From positions 1 to 64,000 of the forward strand of contig JADJLJ010000001.1 in assembly GCA_016710165.1 (NCBI GenBank): a DNA stretch of 64,000 nt, read 5' to 3'. The translations under genes were made by a program, and so were the position numbers. This DNA is from Chitinophagaceae bacterium. Its GTDB lineage: Bacteria; Bacteroidota; Bacteroidia; Chitinophagales; Chitinophagaceae. Positions 51,046 to 60,583 of the stretch are shown here, in pieces; position 1 is the first letter of the stretch, and the number at the start of each line of letters is the position of its first letter. Under the pieces are notes generated by a model, which saw only the letters and a program-made list of their open reading frames with translations, did not search any database and was not told where the DNA came from.

Positions 51046-52374
51046 ATGTTTTGTAAATACAATACTTTTCATCAGTTATTAGCGGGAGCAGCTGTTTTAC
51101 TCTCCTGCACCCTTACCAAACAGGCCCGGAATATGGATAATAAACAAGCGGTTACGATCACAGCCGCCGTTCCCGCGGATACCGTAAAAACGGATGAATT
51201 CCTGGGAACCCTCATGCGGCAATACCCCCTTTATTTTGACAGCATATTGAATAACCGCAGGGACCTGAATGTACAGGTGATCTACACCCAGGTAAACCGG
51301 GGGGCAAACGGCATTGCCGGCCTTAAGAACTATTATTTTAACGTGAATCCGTCCCGGTATTTCTACCCGGCATCCACGGTTAAACTCCCCATTGTTTTGC
51401 TTGCCCTGCAAAAGCTGAATGAACTAAAAGAAAAGGGGATCGACCGGAACACCACCATGTTAACGGAAACTTCTTACAGCGGGCAAACCTCCGTTTATAA
51501 CGATCCCACCGCCCCGGATGGAAGGCCCAGCATTGCACATTACATAAAGAAGATACTGATGGTGAGCGACAACGATGCGTATAACCGGCTTTACGAATTC
51601 CTGGGGCAGGAATACATAAACAGTGAATTGCACAGGAAAGGATATGCAGATGCCCAGATCCTGCACCGGCTGGAAATATATTTAAGTGAAGAAGAGAACA
51701 GGCAGACCAACCCCGTTATTTTTTTAGACAACAATAACAATGTATTGTACAGAATTCCCGGGCAAAGGAATGCGGCAGCTTACCTGCAGCGGAACGACAG
51801 CCTTGGCAAGGCTTATTACAGGAGAGGGGCATTGGTGAACGGGCCAATGGATTTCTCAAAGAAGAACCGGCTAAGCCTGGAAGACCTGCACAATATTCTG
51901 CTGGGCGTTATTTTCCCGGATAAGATAAGGTCGGAGAACAGGTTCAATATTACGGAGGAAGACAGGCAATTTGTTTTAAAGTACATGAGCCAGTACCCGA
52001 CCGAAAGTGTTTACCCGCCTTATTCGGCAGATACGGCGACCTACTGGCCGGCATACTGTAAATTCTTATTGTTCGGGGCAACAAAAGATAAGCTTCCCGG
52101 TAACATACGCATATTCAATAAACCCGGCGACGCCTATGGGCACATGATCGATGTGGCCTATGTGGCCGATCTTAAGAATAATATCGAGTTCTTTGTTTCT
52201 GCATTGATCTATTGCAATTCAGACGGCGTTTTAAATGACGACCGGTATGATTACGCCACCGTGGGCCTTCCTTTCATGAAAAATCTCGGCCAGGTCATTT
52301 ACGATCATGAATTAAAAAGGGAATACAGGATCAGGCCCGATCTTTCGGCATTTAAATTCACATACGATAAATAG
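51046..52374 (+). CDS. Class A beta-lactamase-like serine hydrolase, lipoprotein
   Basis: 442 residues. A lipobox (AVLLSC, Cys21) suggests a lipid anchor. The serine hydrolase fold of the beta-lactamase/PBP type is indicated by the SXXK motif PASTVKLPI (Ser110, Lys113) and the SDN motif VSDNDAYN (174-176). The KTG strand is replaced by NKPGDAYG. It is larger than a true class A enzyme (about 290 residues), so a peptidase or esterase role in the envelope is as likely as beta-lactam hydrolysis. Divergent from secDF. The following aminotransferase has its own promoter overlapping the end. Confidence 0.82.
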   Translation: MFCKYNTFHQLLAGAAVLLSCTLTKQARNMDNKQAVTITAAVPADTVKTDEFLGTLMRQYPLYFDSILNNRRDLNVQVIYTQVNRGANGIAGLKNYYFNVNPSRYFYPASTVKLPIVLLALQKLNELKEKGIDRNTTMLTETSYSGQTSVYNDPTAPDGRPSIAHYIKKILMVSDNDAYNRLYEFLGQEYINSELHRKGYADAQILHRLEIYLSEEENRQTNPVIFLDNNNNVLYRIPGQRNAAAYLQRNDSLGKAYYRRGALVNGPMDFSKKNRLSLEDLHNILLGVIFPDKIRSENRFNITEEDRQFVLKYMSQYPTESVYPPYSADTATYWPAYCKFLLFGATKDKLPGNIRIFNKPGDAYGHMIDVAYVADLKNNIEFFVSALIYCNSDGVLNDDRYDYATVGLPFMKNLGQVIYDHELKREYRIRPDLSAFKFTYDK

Positions 52375-52375
52375 C

Positions 52376-52383
52376 TATTTTTG
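52376..52383 (+). promoter_or_regulatory. -7 element TATTTTTG for the aminotransferase
   Basis: A TAnnTTTG match starting two bases after the previous stop, preceded by AATAGC. The same AATAGCTATTTTTG string precedes lptD. It supports the ATG at 52405 over the TTG at 52381, which lies inside the element. Confidence 0.65.
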
Positions 52384-52404
52384 CCAGTAACCAAACGACT
52401 GCCC

Positions 52405-53595
52405 ATGCAATTATCTTCACTACTGCAACGCTTTAATGAGCCCGAAACATTAAAAATGGCCAAACTGGGCAGGGAACTGAGGGCAAAGGGATTTGACATC
52501 ACCGACCTCAGCCTGGGTGAACCGGATTTTGATACGCCCGCTCATATTAAGGCCGCTGCCAAAAAAGCCATCGACGATAATTACAGCCATTATACCCCGG
52601 TTGCCGGTTATCTTGACCTGAGGGAAGCCATCTGTACAAAATTGAAAAGGGATAATAACCTGGAGTATGCTCCCGAAAATATCATTGTAAGCACGGGTGC
52701 CAAACAAAGTATTGCGAATGTAGTGATGAGCATTGTTGATGCGGGGGATGAGGTTATTATTCCCACCCCTTACTGGGTAACCTATTCCGAGATCGTGAAA
52801 ATGGCGGGCGGGGTGGTGAAGTTTGTGAACACTTCTTTGACCAATGGCTATAAGATCACGGCTGCTGAACTGGAAAACGCCATAACGGCCAAAACGAAAC
52901 TCTTCATGTTCTCATCGCCCTGCAATCCGACAGGAGCTGTTTATTCAACCGGTGAATTGAATGCACTTGCCGGAGTTTTTAAAAAGCATCCCGGCATTTT
53001 TATCATGAGCGATGAGATATACGAGTTCATCAATTATGAAGGCAAACACGCAAGCATCGCAAGCTTTGATATTCTGAAAGACAGGGTCATCGTGATCAAT
53101 GGCCTCAGTAAAGGCTATGCCATGACGGGCTGGAGGCTTGGCTATATTGCGGCTCATCCAGCCGTGGCAAAAGCCTGTGAAAAAGTACAGGGTCAGATCA
53201 CCAGCGGCGCCAATGCTGTTACCCAACGGGCTGCCATTGCCGCACTCACCGGCGATATGCAACCCACGGAGATGATGGTGGCTGAATTCACAAAGCGCCG
53301 CAAACGGGTGATGGAGTTGGTAAAAGATATACCCGGAATTGAATGCAGTGAACCACAGGGCGCTTTTTATGTTTTCCCGGTGGTGAAAAGTTATTTTGGG
53401 AGATCAGACGGCGATATAGTCATTGAGAATGCCGATGACCTTTGTATGTATTTACTGAATAAAGCCCATGTATCAACCGTAACCGGGAAGGCATTCGGTG
53501 AACCCAATTGCATACGCATTTCCTTTGCCAACAGTATGGAGAATATCGAAAAGGGTTTTGCGAAGATCAAAGATGCATTGGCAAAGCTGGTCTGA
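52405..53595 (+). CDS. Class I/II PLP-dependent aminotransferase (AspC-like)
   Basis: 396 residues of fold type I. The N-terminal LSLGEPDFDTPAHIKAAAKK, the substrate region SSPCNPTGAVYSTGEL and the PLP lysine in LSKGYAMTGWRLGY (Lys236) match the aspartate/prephenate aminotransferase subgroup (class Ib). It transfers amino groups between aspartate or aromatic amino acids and 2-oxoglutarate in the cytosol; exact specificity is uncertain. The ATG at 52405 fits both the family start (MQLSSLLQRFNEPETL) and the promoter. An inverted repeat lies downstream. Confidence 0.93.
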   Translation: MQLSSLLQRFNEPETLKMAKLGRELRAKGFDITDLSLGEPDFDTPAHIKAAAKKAIDDNYSHYTPVAGYLDLREAICTKLKRDNNLEYAPENIIVSTGAKQSIANVVMSIVDAGDEVIIPTPYWVTYSEIVKMAGGVVKFVNTSLTNGYKITAAELENAITAKTKLFMFSSPCNPTGAVYSTGELNALAGVFKKHPGIFIMSDEIYEFINYEGKHASIASFDILKDRVIVINGLSKGYAMTGWRLGYIAAHPAVAKACEKVQGQITSGANAVTQRAAIAALTGDMQPTEMMVAEFTKRRKRVMELVKDIPGIECSEPQGAFYVFPVVKSYFGRSDGDIVIENADDLCMYLLNKAHVSTVTGKAFGEPNCIRISFANSMENIEKGFAKIKDALAKLV

Positions 53596-53674
53596 CGTCT
53601 CCGTCTGACCAGTTTCATTCAGGTCCTTATATTCCTTTGAGAAATTCATGGTCAGACGGGACGTCGTCAGACCA
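53592..53674. repeat. Imperfect inverted repeat between convergent genes
   Basis: The left arm GTCTGACGTCTCCGTCTGAC and right arm GGTCAGACGGGACGTCGTC can pair around a loop of about 40 bases. It spans the gap between the aminotransferase and the OstA-like gene and may act as a terminator for both. Confidence 0.7.
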
Positions 53675-53676
53675 GG

Positions 53677-55296
53677 TCATTCAAACAACTCCAGTTTATT
53701 TTTAGGCCTGCGGCTGTCGAGCCATTTGAAACCCTTCAGTTCTTTTTTATCGGCAGGTATCTGTTTCAGCGGGTATAATACCCCGTCCACATTATTGATG
53801 AATTTTACTTTGTTCAGTTCCTTCTTCACAAAATAGATATCGATCACATCGCCGCTGCTGCGGTTCATGCCCACATAGGCGCTGTCATCGTCCTGCGGGT
53901 AATAAATACTTTCTGCCGGTGAGCCTTTGATACGCACATAGTCGATCACCCCGTTGGTAAAATAACCGTTCAGTGTACGGCCGGCGATCTGGTTGTACAT
54001 GGCATCGTTTGCCTTGTTAACGATCATGCCGTTGTTAAAAACATACAGCCGTTTTGCCTTCTGGTTCTGGGTGTACATATAAATGGTGTCTCCGGTCACC
54101 TGCGACTGGTCGTTCCATACAACCGGGTCGCCGAATAATTTAAAGGTGGAGTCGGAAGTAGAGTAGTGCAGGCTGTCGCTCACGGCCTGTAAGGAGTCGT
54201 TGAATATCCGGACATGATGAAAGCCCAGGAAATACCTGATAGACGTATCATTCCTGTTGGTATTTACTGCCATTGTTTTTGTCAGTGTATCAGCCTGGGT
54301 TATGATCTTTCGTTCCAGGCTGTCGTATCTGCGCAGGCCGGAGAAAAGGGTGTCTGCAGCAACATAGGTGCTGTCGCCATCCCGGTAAAAGATCATTACC
54401 GGTTTGCGGGTGGCCAGGAATGCATCGATCTTTGTATCTGCATAGATCTCGTTGGCGATCACCGTTAAGTTGTTGACGCTGTCAACCAGTTTTGCATTTC
54501 CTTCCATCTGCAATATGCCGCTTGATTTTTCGTAGGCGATCTTATCTGCCACACCGCTCCGTGAACTGTCGCTGAACGAAGTGCGGTCGTAAAAAATGGC
54601 TTCCCCGGTCTCCAGGTTATAGGTGCCGCTTTTTGTATCGATCACGCTGCCGTCTTTTCCAACGATATGTGTTTGGGCAATAAAGGTGGCAATGTTGGTC
54701 TTGATGTTATAAAGCAGGCTGTCCGTCCAGATATCCCGGTCGGGGTCTTTCAGGTGCACATTCTTTTTGAAATACACATCTTTGGTATCGGCATAGTAAA
54801 CACCTTCTTCACTGGTGAGCACTGTTTTATCGTTGGTGATGCGTCCGCCGTTCTTATACGTAGCAATGCCCGTCCGTAAATTGTATTCCAGGTCATCGGT
54901 ATACAGCGTTCCTTTCTTATCAGTGAGTTTAACGTTCTTCTTCAGGTAAGCGATCCGTTCTGTACCAACATAGCGCAGGCTTTGTGCATAGGTATGGATG
55001 CTGTCGTTATCGTTGATGTGGATATTGCCGAAAGCTTGCAGCACATTTGTTTTGTGGTCGAGCGTGGCGCTGTCGCAATAAAAAGTGGTGAGGCCTTCTT
55101 TGATGATCACATTGCCGGCAATGGTTTCCAGTACGGTGGAATCCGTTGTTTTTTGCCGCAGGTTCTTTCCCTGTACGATCCGGATGGTGCGTATGGTGTC
55201 GGAAGATGCAGATGCGTTGATGATCTGCTGTGCAGGGAGGTTGCCGCTTACCAGGATGAAAAATAAAATAATGCCGGTGGTGAATTTCAATCGCAA
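53677..55296 (-). CDS. OstA-like (LptA/LptC-type) LPS transport protein
   Basis: 539 residues with a signal peptide ending near LPAQQ. Repeated OstA-type strands (TTFYCDSATLDHKTNVLQAF; GTLYTDDLEYNLRTGIATYK; DIWTDSLLYNIKTNIATFIA) form the beta-jellyroll that carries LPS between the membranes. It is longer than proteobacterial LptA, as is common in Bacteroidota. It lies in a minus-strand run with mlaD and the amidase, divergent from lptD, which supports a role in outer-membrane assembly. Precise naming as LptA is uncertain. Confidence 0.88.
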   Translation of the reverse strand: MRLKFTTGIILFFILVSGNLPAQQIINASASSDTIRTIRIVQGKNLRQKTTDSTVLETIAGNVIIKEGLTTFYCDSATLDHKTNVLQAFGNIHINDNDSIHTYAQSLRYVGTERIAYLKKNVKLTDKKGTLYTDDLEYNLRTGIATYKNGGRITNDKTVLTSEEGVYYADTKDVYFKKNVHLKDPDRDIWTDSLLYNIKTNIATFIAQTHIVGKDGSVIDTKSGTYNLETGEAIFYDRTSFSDSSRSGVADKIAYEKSSGILQMEGNAKLVDSVNNLTVIANEIYADTKIDAFLATRKPVMIFYRDGDSTYVAADTLFSGLRRYDSLERKIITQADTLTKTMAVNTNRNDTSIRYFLGFHHVRIFNDSLQAVSDSLHYSTSDSTFKLFGDPVVWNDQSQVTGDTIYMYTQNQKAKRLYVFNNGMIVNKANDAMYNQIAGRTLNGYFTNGVIDYVRIKGSPAESIYYPQDDDSAYVGMNRSSGDVIDIYFVKKELNKVKFINNVDGVLYPLKQIPADKKELKGFKWLDSRRPKNKLELFE

Positions 55297-55353
55297 GGGA
55301 ACTGTTTTTTCAGCCTGTAAATTGAGGTTTTATTTTATAACAGAATGATAAAA

Positions 55354-56370
55354 TTATTTTTGCTTCAGGTAAGGGGCATTTACCGTATCGGGCAATGGTA
55401 CTGTTAACCCGGCGCTTTTGGTCTTTTTACCAAACACGGATATGTTCACATACCGTTTTGGATTCGTCTTCAGGTCATCGATCAGCAAATTGAGTTTATT
55501 GGCTGTTGCAGTAAGGTTGTTATACAGTTTGGTATCGTTCAATAGCAGACCGGCGGTCCCGGTATTGCTGTTCAGTTTTCCAATGGTGGTTTTCAGGTCG
55601 CCGATGGTACTGTTCAGGGTGTTGAGTGTTTTTTCCAGTTCTAACCTGGAAAGGGTACCCGCTGTTTTATCCAGGTTGCTCACCAGGTTGGTTATCTTAT
55701 CATTGTTTTTTTCCAGGTTGCCGGTAAAACTGTTGAGATTATTGAGTGTGCCGGCCAGCGCCCCGGTTTGTGTATTGAGTAAAACATTCAGCGATGCAGA
55801 AGCCGTGATGAGGTTGGCCGTTGTCTTGTTCAGGTTTTCCAGCATGGCCCCGATATTATTTTTTGCGGAGGGATCAAGTATCTTGTTAAAGTTCCCTAAA
55901 ACAGAATCTACAGAAGTGACCGCATGTTTTAACTGGCCCAGTACCGGGTCGAACTTGCTCAGGATCTCGTTAAATATCCCGGTGGTGGGTTCGGTGGCGA
56001 TGGTGTCGTTCTTCGGAATGAAACGGGTGGCATCGCCGAGGTGGATCACGATGCTTTTTTGTCCCAGCAGGTCCGTATTGATGGTGGCGATCGAATTGGC
56101 CGGAATATCCACGTCCTTGGTCAGCGTCATGTTCACCAGTATCTGTTTCATGCTCTTGTCGGGAGTGATGCTGTATACCGTTCCCACCTGCAGGCCGTTG
56201 ATCATAACAGGGTTTGAATTGGCCAGGCCCTGCACATTGGCGTACTTGGCATACAGGGTATGGCTTTTTCCAAAAAATGTTTTTCCTTTCAGGAAACTAA
56301 AACCGAGGATGAGCAGGGTAATGGCAACGGCAGCAAGGACGCCTATTTTGGTTTCGTTAGAAATTTTCAT
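55354..56370 (-). CDS. mlaD: MlaD-type MCE protein
   Basis: 338 residues: an N-terminal membrane helix (GVLAAVAITLLILGFSFLKG), an MCE domain at about 35-115 (HTLYAKYANVQGLANSNPVM; INTDLLGQKSIVIHLGD), and a long helical C-terminal part with repeated leucine/asparagine heptads (SLNVLLNTQTGALAGTLNNL) suggestive of a coiled coil. MlaD is the substrate-binding part of a phospholipid transporter between inner and outer membranes. It lies 57 bases upstream of the OstA-like gene and 51 bases downstream of the amidase; no ATPase or permease partner is in the window. Confidence 0.88.
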   Translation of the reverse strand: MKISNETKIGVLAAVAITLLILGFSFLKGKTFFGKSHTLYAKYANVQGLANSNPVMINGLQVGTVYSITPDKSMKQILVNMTLTKDVDIPANSIATINTDLLGQKSIVIHLGDATRFIPKNDTIATEPTTGIFNEILSKFDPVLGQLKHAVTSVDSVLGNFNKILDPSAKNNIGAMLENLNKTTANLITASASLNVLLNTQTGALAGTLNNLNSFTGNLEKNNDKITNLVSNLDKTAGTLSRLELEKTLNTLNSTIGDLKTTIGKLNSNTGTAGLLLNDTKLYNNLTATANKLNLLIDDLKTNPKRYVNISVFGKKTKSAGLTVPLPDTVNAPYLKQK

Positions 56371-56421
56371 TTTGGTTGGGTGGCTTTCAAAAGCAAAATT
56401 GCTGTAAAAGCATATGGAAAT

Positions 56422-57771
56422 TTAATTATTATTTTTCAATTCAAACCGTATCGACGCATTATTTTTCATGTCGGCAGAAAGACGAACTTCGTAACGGCTG
56501 GTTCCGTCGTTTATTACCATCAATGCGGTGTTGGGTGGAATGGTTCCCAGGTTTTCGGCGAATAAAATAAGTTCATTTGTTTTTCCGGGCACCAGGGTAA
56601 GGTTCAAGGTGTGCGCCTGTGCGGTCAGTGATTTTTTATCCACCAACAGGGCATTGTTGAAATATACCGACACAATATCATTGTCTATCTCACCATCATC
56701 AAACAGGTCGATCTTTACTTTGCTGCTTTTAACTTCCAGGATCTTTGAATCCTTCACCGGCCTTTTATCCATTGCGTCCGTTACTGCCTCCGCCTTTTGC
56801 TTTTCGTTGCTTACCGGTATGCCGCTGTTGTTCAGGTTTTCCACCTGTTCTTTATAACGCTTTACCGCCCGGGTGATGGATTCGGCAAGTTCCTGCTGTC
56901 CTTTTTCGCTGTTCAGGTAACGTTCGTCTTCCGGGTTATTGATGAAACCTGTTTCAATTAAGATGGCGGGCATGTTAGTGGCCTGCAGCACCCAGATCCC
57001 TTTTTGCCGCTGGTTCACTCCCAGTGCCAGCCTTCCTGTTTCTTCTACTTCTTCATTCACCAGCGTAGCCAGGCGGTCACTTCTTTCCTGGTAGCGTTTT
57101 GCATAGATACCTGCAATGATCCTTCCTTCGGATGTACTGAAGTCGAAACTGTTTTCCATTGAATCCACCCCATTGGCCTCGATCTCAAAGGTCTCATCTC
57201 CATCCATGATCGCTTTCAGTTTGTCACTGGTCTTGTGAGCGGCAAATATCCATACACTGGTACCGCTGCGGGTAAGCGGCAGTTTAAAATATTCATAAAC
57301 CGCTTCGGTAACCTGGTACGGTGTTCTTTTCTTTTTCCGGCCTTTGCCGCTTACTTTATACCGGGTTACCGTTCGGGTGCCGATCTGCCTCCGGCCTGTT
57401 TTTAACGGGCCGCTGTCGGCATGAATGCATAAGAACAGATCCCCTTTTGCTTCATTGGCGATCCGGGCTTTCTCCCGGGGATCCTGGTATACATCGGTGG
57501 TACGGGTGGGTACAACATTCACTTCGGGCAATTGCCTTTTTAATTCATCCACCAGTTTCAATGCAATGGCAAGGGTGATATCTTTTTCTCTGGAGCGTAA
57601 TGAATTTTCGTACTGGCCCGTGGCACCGGGATCCTTTGAGCCACCATGACCGGCATCCACCACAATGGTCCTTATCTTTTTGGGAACCTGTGAAACAAGA
57701 TCGGGTAATATTAACAAATACAAAGCAGCAAATAAAAATAAAACAGGCACTTTGTTCCTTGGCATACGCAT
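56422..57771 (-). CDS. N-acetylmuramoyl-L-alanine amidase (Amidase_3)
   Basis: 449 residues with a signal peptide (to about residue 28). The zinc-dependent Amidase_3 domain covers about 33-290: IVVDAGHGGSKDPGA (His42), REKDITLA (Glu62), DLFLCIHADSG (His117) and AILIETGFINNPEDE. A flexible C-terminal beta domain follows (LFAENLGTIPPNTALMVIND). It cleaves the amide bond between muramic acid and the stem peptide in peptidoglycan during cell separation. An insertion within the catalytic domain (about 130-200) resembles the regulatory helix of AmiB/AmiC. First gene of the amidase-mlaD-ostA run. Confidence 0.93.
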   Translation of the reverse strand: MRMPRNKVPVLFLFAALYLLILPDLVSQVPKKIRTIVVDAGHGGSKDPGATGQYENSLRSREKDITLAIALKLVDELKRQLPEVNVVPTRTTDVYQDPREKARIANEAKGDLFLCIHADSGPLKTGRRQIGTRTVTRYKVSGKGRKKKRTPYQVTEAVYEYFKLPLTRSGTSVWIFAAHKTSDKLKAIMDGDETFEIEANGVDSMENSFDFSTSEGRIIAGIYAKRYQERSDRLATLVNEEVEETGRLALGVNQRQKGIWVLQATNMPAILIETGFINNPEDERYLNSEKGQQELAESITRAVKRYKEQVENLNNSGIPVSNEKQKAEAVTDAMDKRPVKDSKILEVKSSKVKIDLFDDGEIDNDIVSVYFNNALLVDKKSLTAQAHTLNLTLVPGKTNELILFAENLGTIPPNTALMVINDGTSRYEVRLSADMKNNASIRFELKNNN

Positions 57772-57839
57772 GCTGTTAAACGGGGTTAGTATAAAACAAT
57801 ATTCACAAATTCAACGGGTCACTATCGGGACTTAATAGC

Positions 57840-57847
57840 TATTTTTG
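57840..57847 (+). promoter_or_regulatory. -7 element TATTTTTG for lptD
   Basis: A TAnnTTTG match preceded by AATAGC, identical over 14 bases to the aminotransferase promoter at 52370-52383. The ATG at 57860 follows by 12 bases; the TTG at 57845 lies inside the element and is not the start. Confidence 0.65.
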
Positions 57848-57859
57848 TCCATCTTTACT

Positions 57860-60583
57860 ATGAACCAACTAAACAAAGGTAAGGCAAAATACATATCGGT
57901 ATTGGTATCTGCACTGCTGTTATTAACGATAACGCTTTACTTTAGTGCCGCTGGTTACAATGCACAACACTTTCACAGTTTTTTAACTGCGGATACGGTT
58001 CCGGTAAGAGCGGGAAAGATAATTGACAGCATAAAGAACAAAGCGGCAACAAACCCAACTATTTCGGAAGAACCCCTGGCGCTAAAGAAGGTCCCCGATA
58101 CCGGCATCGTGATAAAAAAGGACACGATCGGTTTTAAGTCTTCCAAAGATTCACTGGATGCGCCCGTTACCTACCATGCTGATGATTCGATGGTGATGGA
58201 TATCCCTGCACGAAAGATCATCCTGTACGGTAAGGAGACAAGGGTCAAATACACGGATAACGAGATCATTGCCCCGCATATAAGTTTTGATCAGCGGGCA
58301 AACCTGATCACCGCATACCTGGTAAGGGACAGCAACGGCAACGTGATAAAATTTCCGACATTCATACAGGGCGATCTGAAAACAGTAAGTGATACACTTG
58401 GATTCAATCCCAAAACGGGCAAGGGCATTACAAAAAGCACTTATACCCAGCAGGGAGAAATTTACGGACATGCAGAAATCATAAAAAAAGTTGACCCGGA
58501 TGTTTTTTACGCTTTTCGGGGAAAGTTCACCACCTGCAACCTGGATACACCGCATTTTGCCTTTGTGAGCAAAAAGGTAAAATTCATCAATAAGAAAATG
58601 GCCATCACCGGACCCGTGCATCCCGAGTTTGAAGACGTGCCTGTGCCGATCGTCTTACCCTTCGGGATCTATCCGTTGAAACAGGGACGGCATTCGGGCA
58701 TACTGGCGCCTACCTTTAATGCCAACGAACAACTTGGCCTGGCGCTGGAAGGGTTGGGATATTACAAAGTACTCAGCGACCAGTGGGATGTGGTGATACG
58801 GGGTACCCTTTATTCGTATGGCGGGTGGACCGCCAACCTGAGCCCCCGGTATTACAAACGGTACCGGTACCAGGGAAACCTGTCGCTGGACATACAACAC
58901 CTGCGGGACCTTGATAAATCGGGGGCAAGGAATTTCAACATTCGCTGGAGCCACAGTACCGACAGCAAGGCAAGGCCGGGTGTAAGTTTCAACGCAAGCC
59001 TGAATGCAGGCAGCAGCGGGTTCAATTCATCGGTGCCCAACAGTCCGCAGCGTAATTTCCAGAACATACTCAACTCGTCCATTACGTATTCAAAAATATG
59101 GAAGGACAAACCCTTTAACCTCAACATAAGCGGTAATCACAACCAGAATACAAACAGCAAGCAGTTCAATATCAACCTTCCCGACATCGGGTTCAATGTA
59201 AACACCTTGTATCCCTTCCGCCGCAAGGAAGTGATCGGGCAGTACAGGTGGTATGAGAATATCGGCCTGGCGCTTAATACCAACATCCGCAGTCTTTCTT
59301 CTTTTTACGATACTTCCGGCAGCTTCTTAAAAGAATTTACCGAAAAATACCAATGGGGCGCCACCCACAATGTACCGCTTACTTTATCGTTGCCACAGGT
59401 TGGTAATTTCCAGTTCTCACCCAGTATAAGCTACGTGGAAAGATGGTACCAGGAAAAATTCATACGCAGCTGGGATGCTGCAAACAGGAAGCTGGATACA
59501 ACCATCAATAAAGGATTTTATACAGCAAGGGAAATGAATTTTGGCATGGGCGTTTCCACCCGGATATTCGGATTGTTTACTTTCCGCAAAAAAAGCCCGG
59601 TTCAGGCCATACGGCATGAGATACGCCCGGTATTATCTGCCAGTTACAAACCCGACATGAACCGGAAATTCTGGTATACCACCCAGGTGGATACGTTTGG
59701 GAATTTCAGGCGGTTCTCCGTGCATGAACGCGGGGTATTTGGTGCATTTGGCGAAGGCAAATTCGGCGGACTGAGTTTTGGTATTGACAACAACCTGCAG
59801 ATGAAAGTGCGTAACCGGAAAGACAGCAGCGCCGATGCCGTTAAAAAGGTCACCCTCCTCGACGGTTTCAGCATCACCAGCAGTTACAACTTTCTGGAAG
59901 ATTCATTCCAGCTGAAGCCCTTCAATATAAATATGCGGACCAACCTGTTTGATAAGATAAGCATTTCCGCAAGCGCCATAGTGGTCCCTTATTTAACCGA
60001 CAGCAGGGGTGAGTTCATCGATAAACTGGTATGGAATAAGAAGATCCTTGCATTGGGTAAAATGACGAGCGGAAATATTGCCGTGCAAAGCCAGTTCAGG
60101 GGTGGAGATAAAAAAGAACAACTTCCCAATACCAACCCGGCGCTGAACCAGGTGAACCCCATTACCGGGATGCCGCTGGATGAATACCAGCAGGAAGCCG
60201 CTTATATAAGTAATAACCCGGGAGAGTTTGCCAATTTTAATATCCCGTGGAGCATCAGTTTTCAATATTCATTGAATTACAGCCGCATCCCAAATGGTTT
60301 TGGCACCGGGTATAAAGGTTCTGTTTCGCAGAATATAAGCGGGTCAGGTTCCCTTAACCTGACTTCCCGGTGGCAGATCGGGGCAAACGGGTCGTATAAT
60401 ATTACTACCAAAGAGCTGGGTTATGTAAGCATGTACCTTACGAGGGAGATGCACTGCTGGCAGATGGCGATCAACGTCTCACCCGTTGGCAAGTACCGTT
60501 CCTTTAATATCAGCATCAGTCCCAAATCCGGGTTATTAAGGGACCTGAAAATAAACCGTACAAGGTATTTCTACGATCTGTAG
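57860..60583 (+). CDS. lptD: LPS-assembly outer-membrane protein LptD
   Basis: 907 residues: a signal anchor (ISVLVSALLLLTITLYFSAA), a periplasmic OstA-like domain (DSMVMDIPARKIILYGKETR; CNLDTPHFAFVSKKVKFINK), then a C-terminal beta-barrel of many amphipathic strands (GNLSLDIQHLRDLDKSGARN) ending in an aromatic-terminated strand (INRTRYFYDL). It inserts LPS into the outer leaflet of the outer membrane. It is divergent from the amidase-mlaD-ostA run, and its last 68 bases overlap the convergent plsC gene. The length fits Bacteroidota LptD. Confidence 0.92.
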   Translation: MNQLNKGKAKYISVLVSALLLLTITLYFSAAGYNAQHFHSFLTADTVPVRAGKIIDSIKNKAATNPTISEEPLALKKVPDTGIVIKKDTIGFKSSKDSLDAPVTYHADDSMVMDIPARKIILYGKETRVKYTDNEIIAPHISFDQRANLITAYLVRDSNGNVIKFPTFIQGDLKTVSDTLGFNPKTGKGITKSTYTQQGEIYGHAEIIKKVDPDVFYAFRGKFTTCNLDTPHFAFVSKKVKFINKKMAITGPVHPEFEDVPVPIVLPFGIYPLKQGRHSGILAPTFNANEQLGLALEGLGYYKVLSDQWDVVIRGTLYSYGGWTANLSPRYYKRYRYQGNLSLDIQHLRDLDKSGARNFNIRWSHSTDSKARPGVSFNASLNAGSSGFNSSVPNSPQRNFQNILNSSITYSKIWKDKPFNLNISGNHNQNTNSKQFNINLPDIGFNVNTLYPFRRKEVIGQYRWYENIGLALNTNIRSLSSFYDTSGSFLKEFTEKYQWGATHNVPLTLSLPQVGNFQFSPSISYVERWYQEKFIRSWDAANRKLDTTINKGFYTAREMNFGMGVSTRIFGLFTFRKKSPVQAIRHEIRPVLSASYKPDMNRKFWYTTQVDTFGNFRRFSVHERGVFGAFGEGKFGGLSFGIDNNLQMKVRNRKDSSADAVKKVTLLDGFSITSSYNFLEDSFQLKPFNINMRTNLFDKISISASAIVVPYLTDSRGEFIDKLVWNKKILALGKMTSGNIAVQSQFRGGDKKEQLPNTNPALNQVNPITGMPLDEYQQEAAYISNNPGEFANFNIPWSISFQYSLNYSRIPNGFGTGYKGSVSQNISGSGSLNLTSRWQIGANGSYNITTKELGYVSMYLTREMHCWQMAINVSPVGKYRSFNISISPKSGLLRDLKINRTRYFYDL

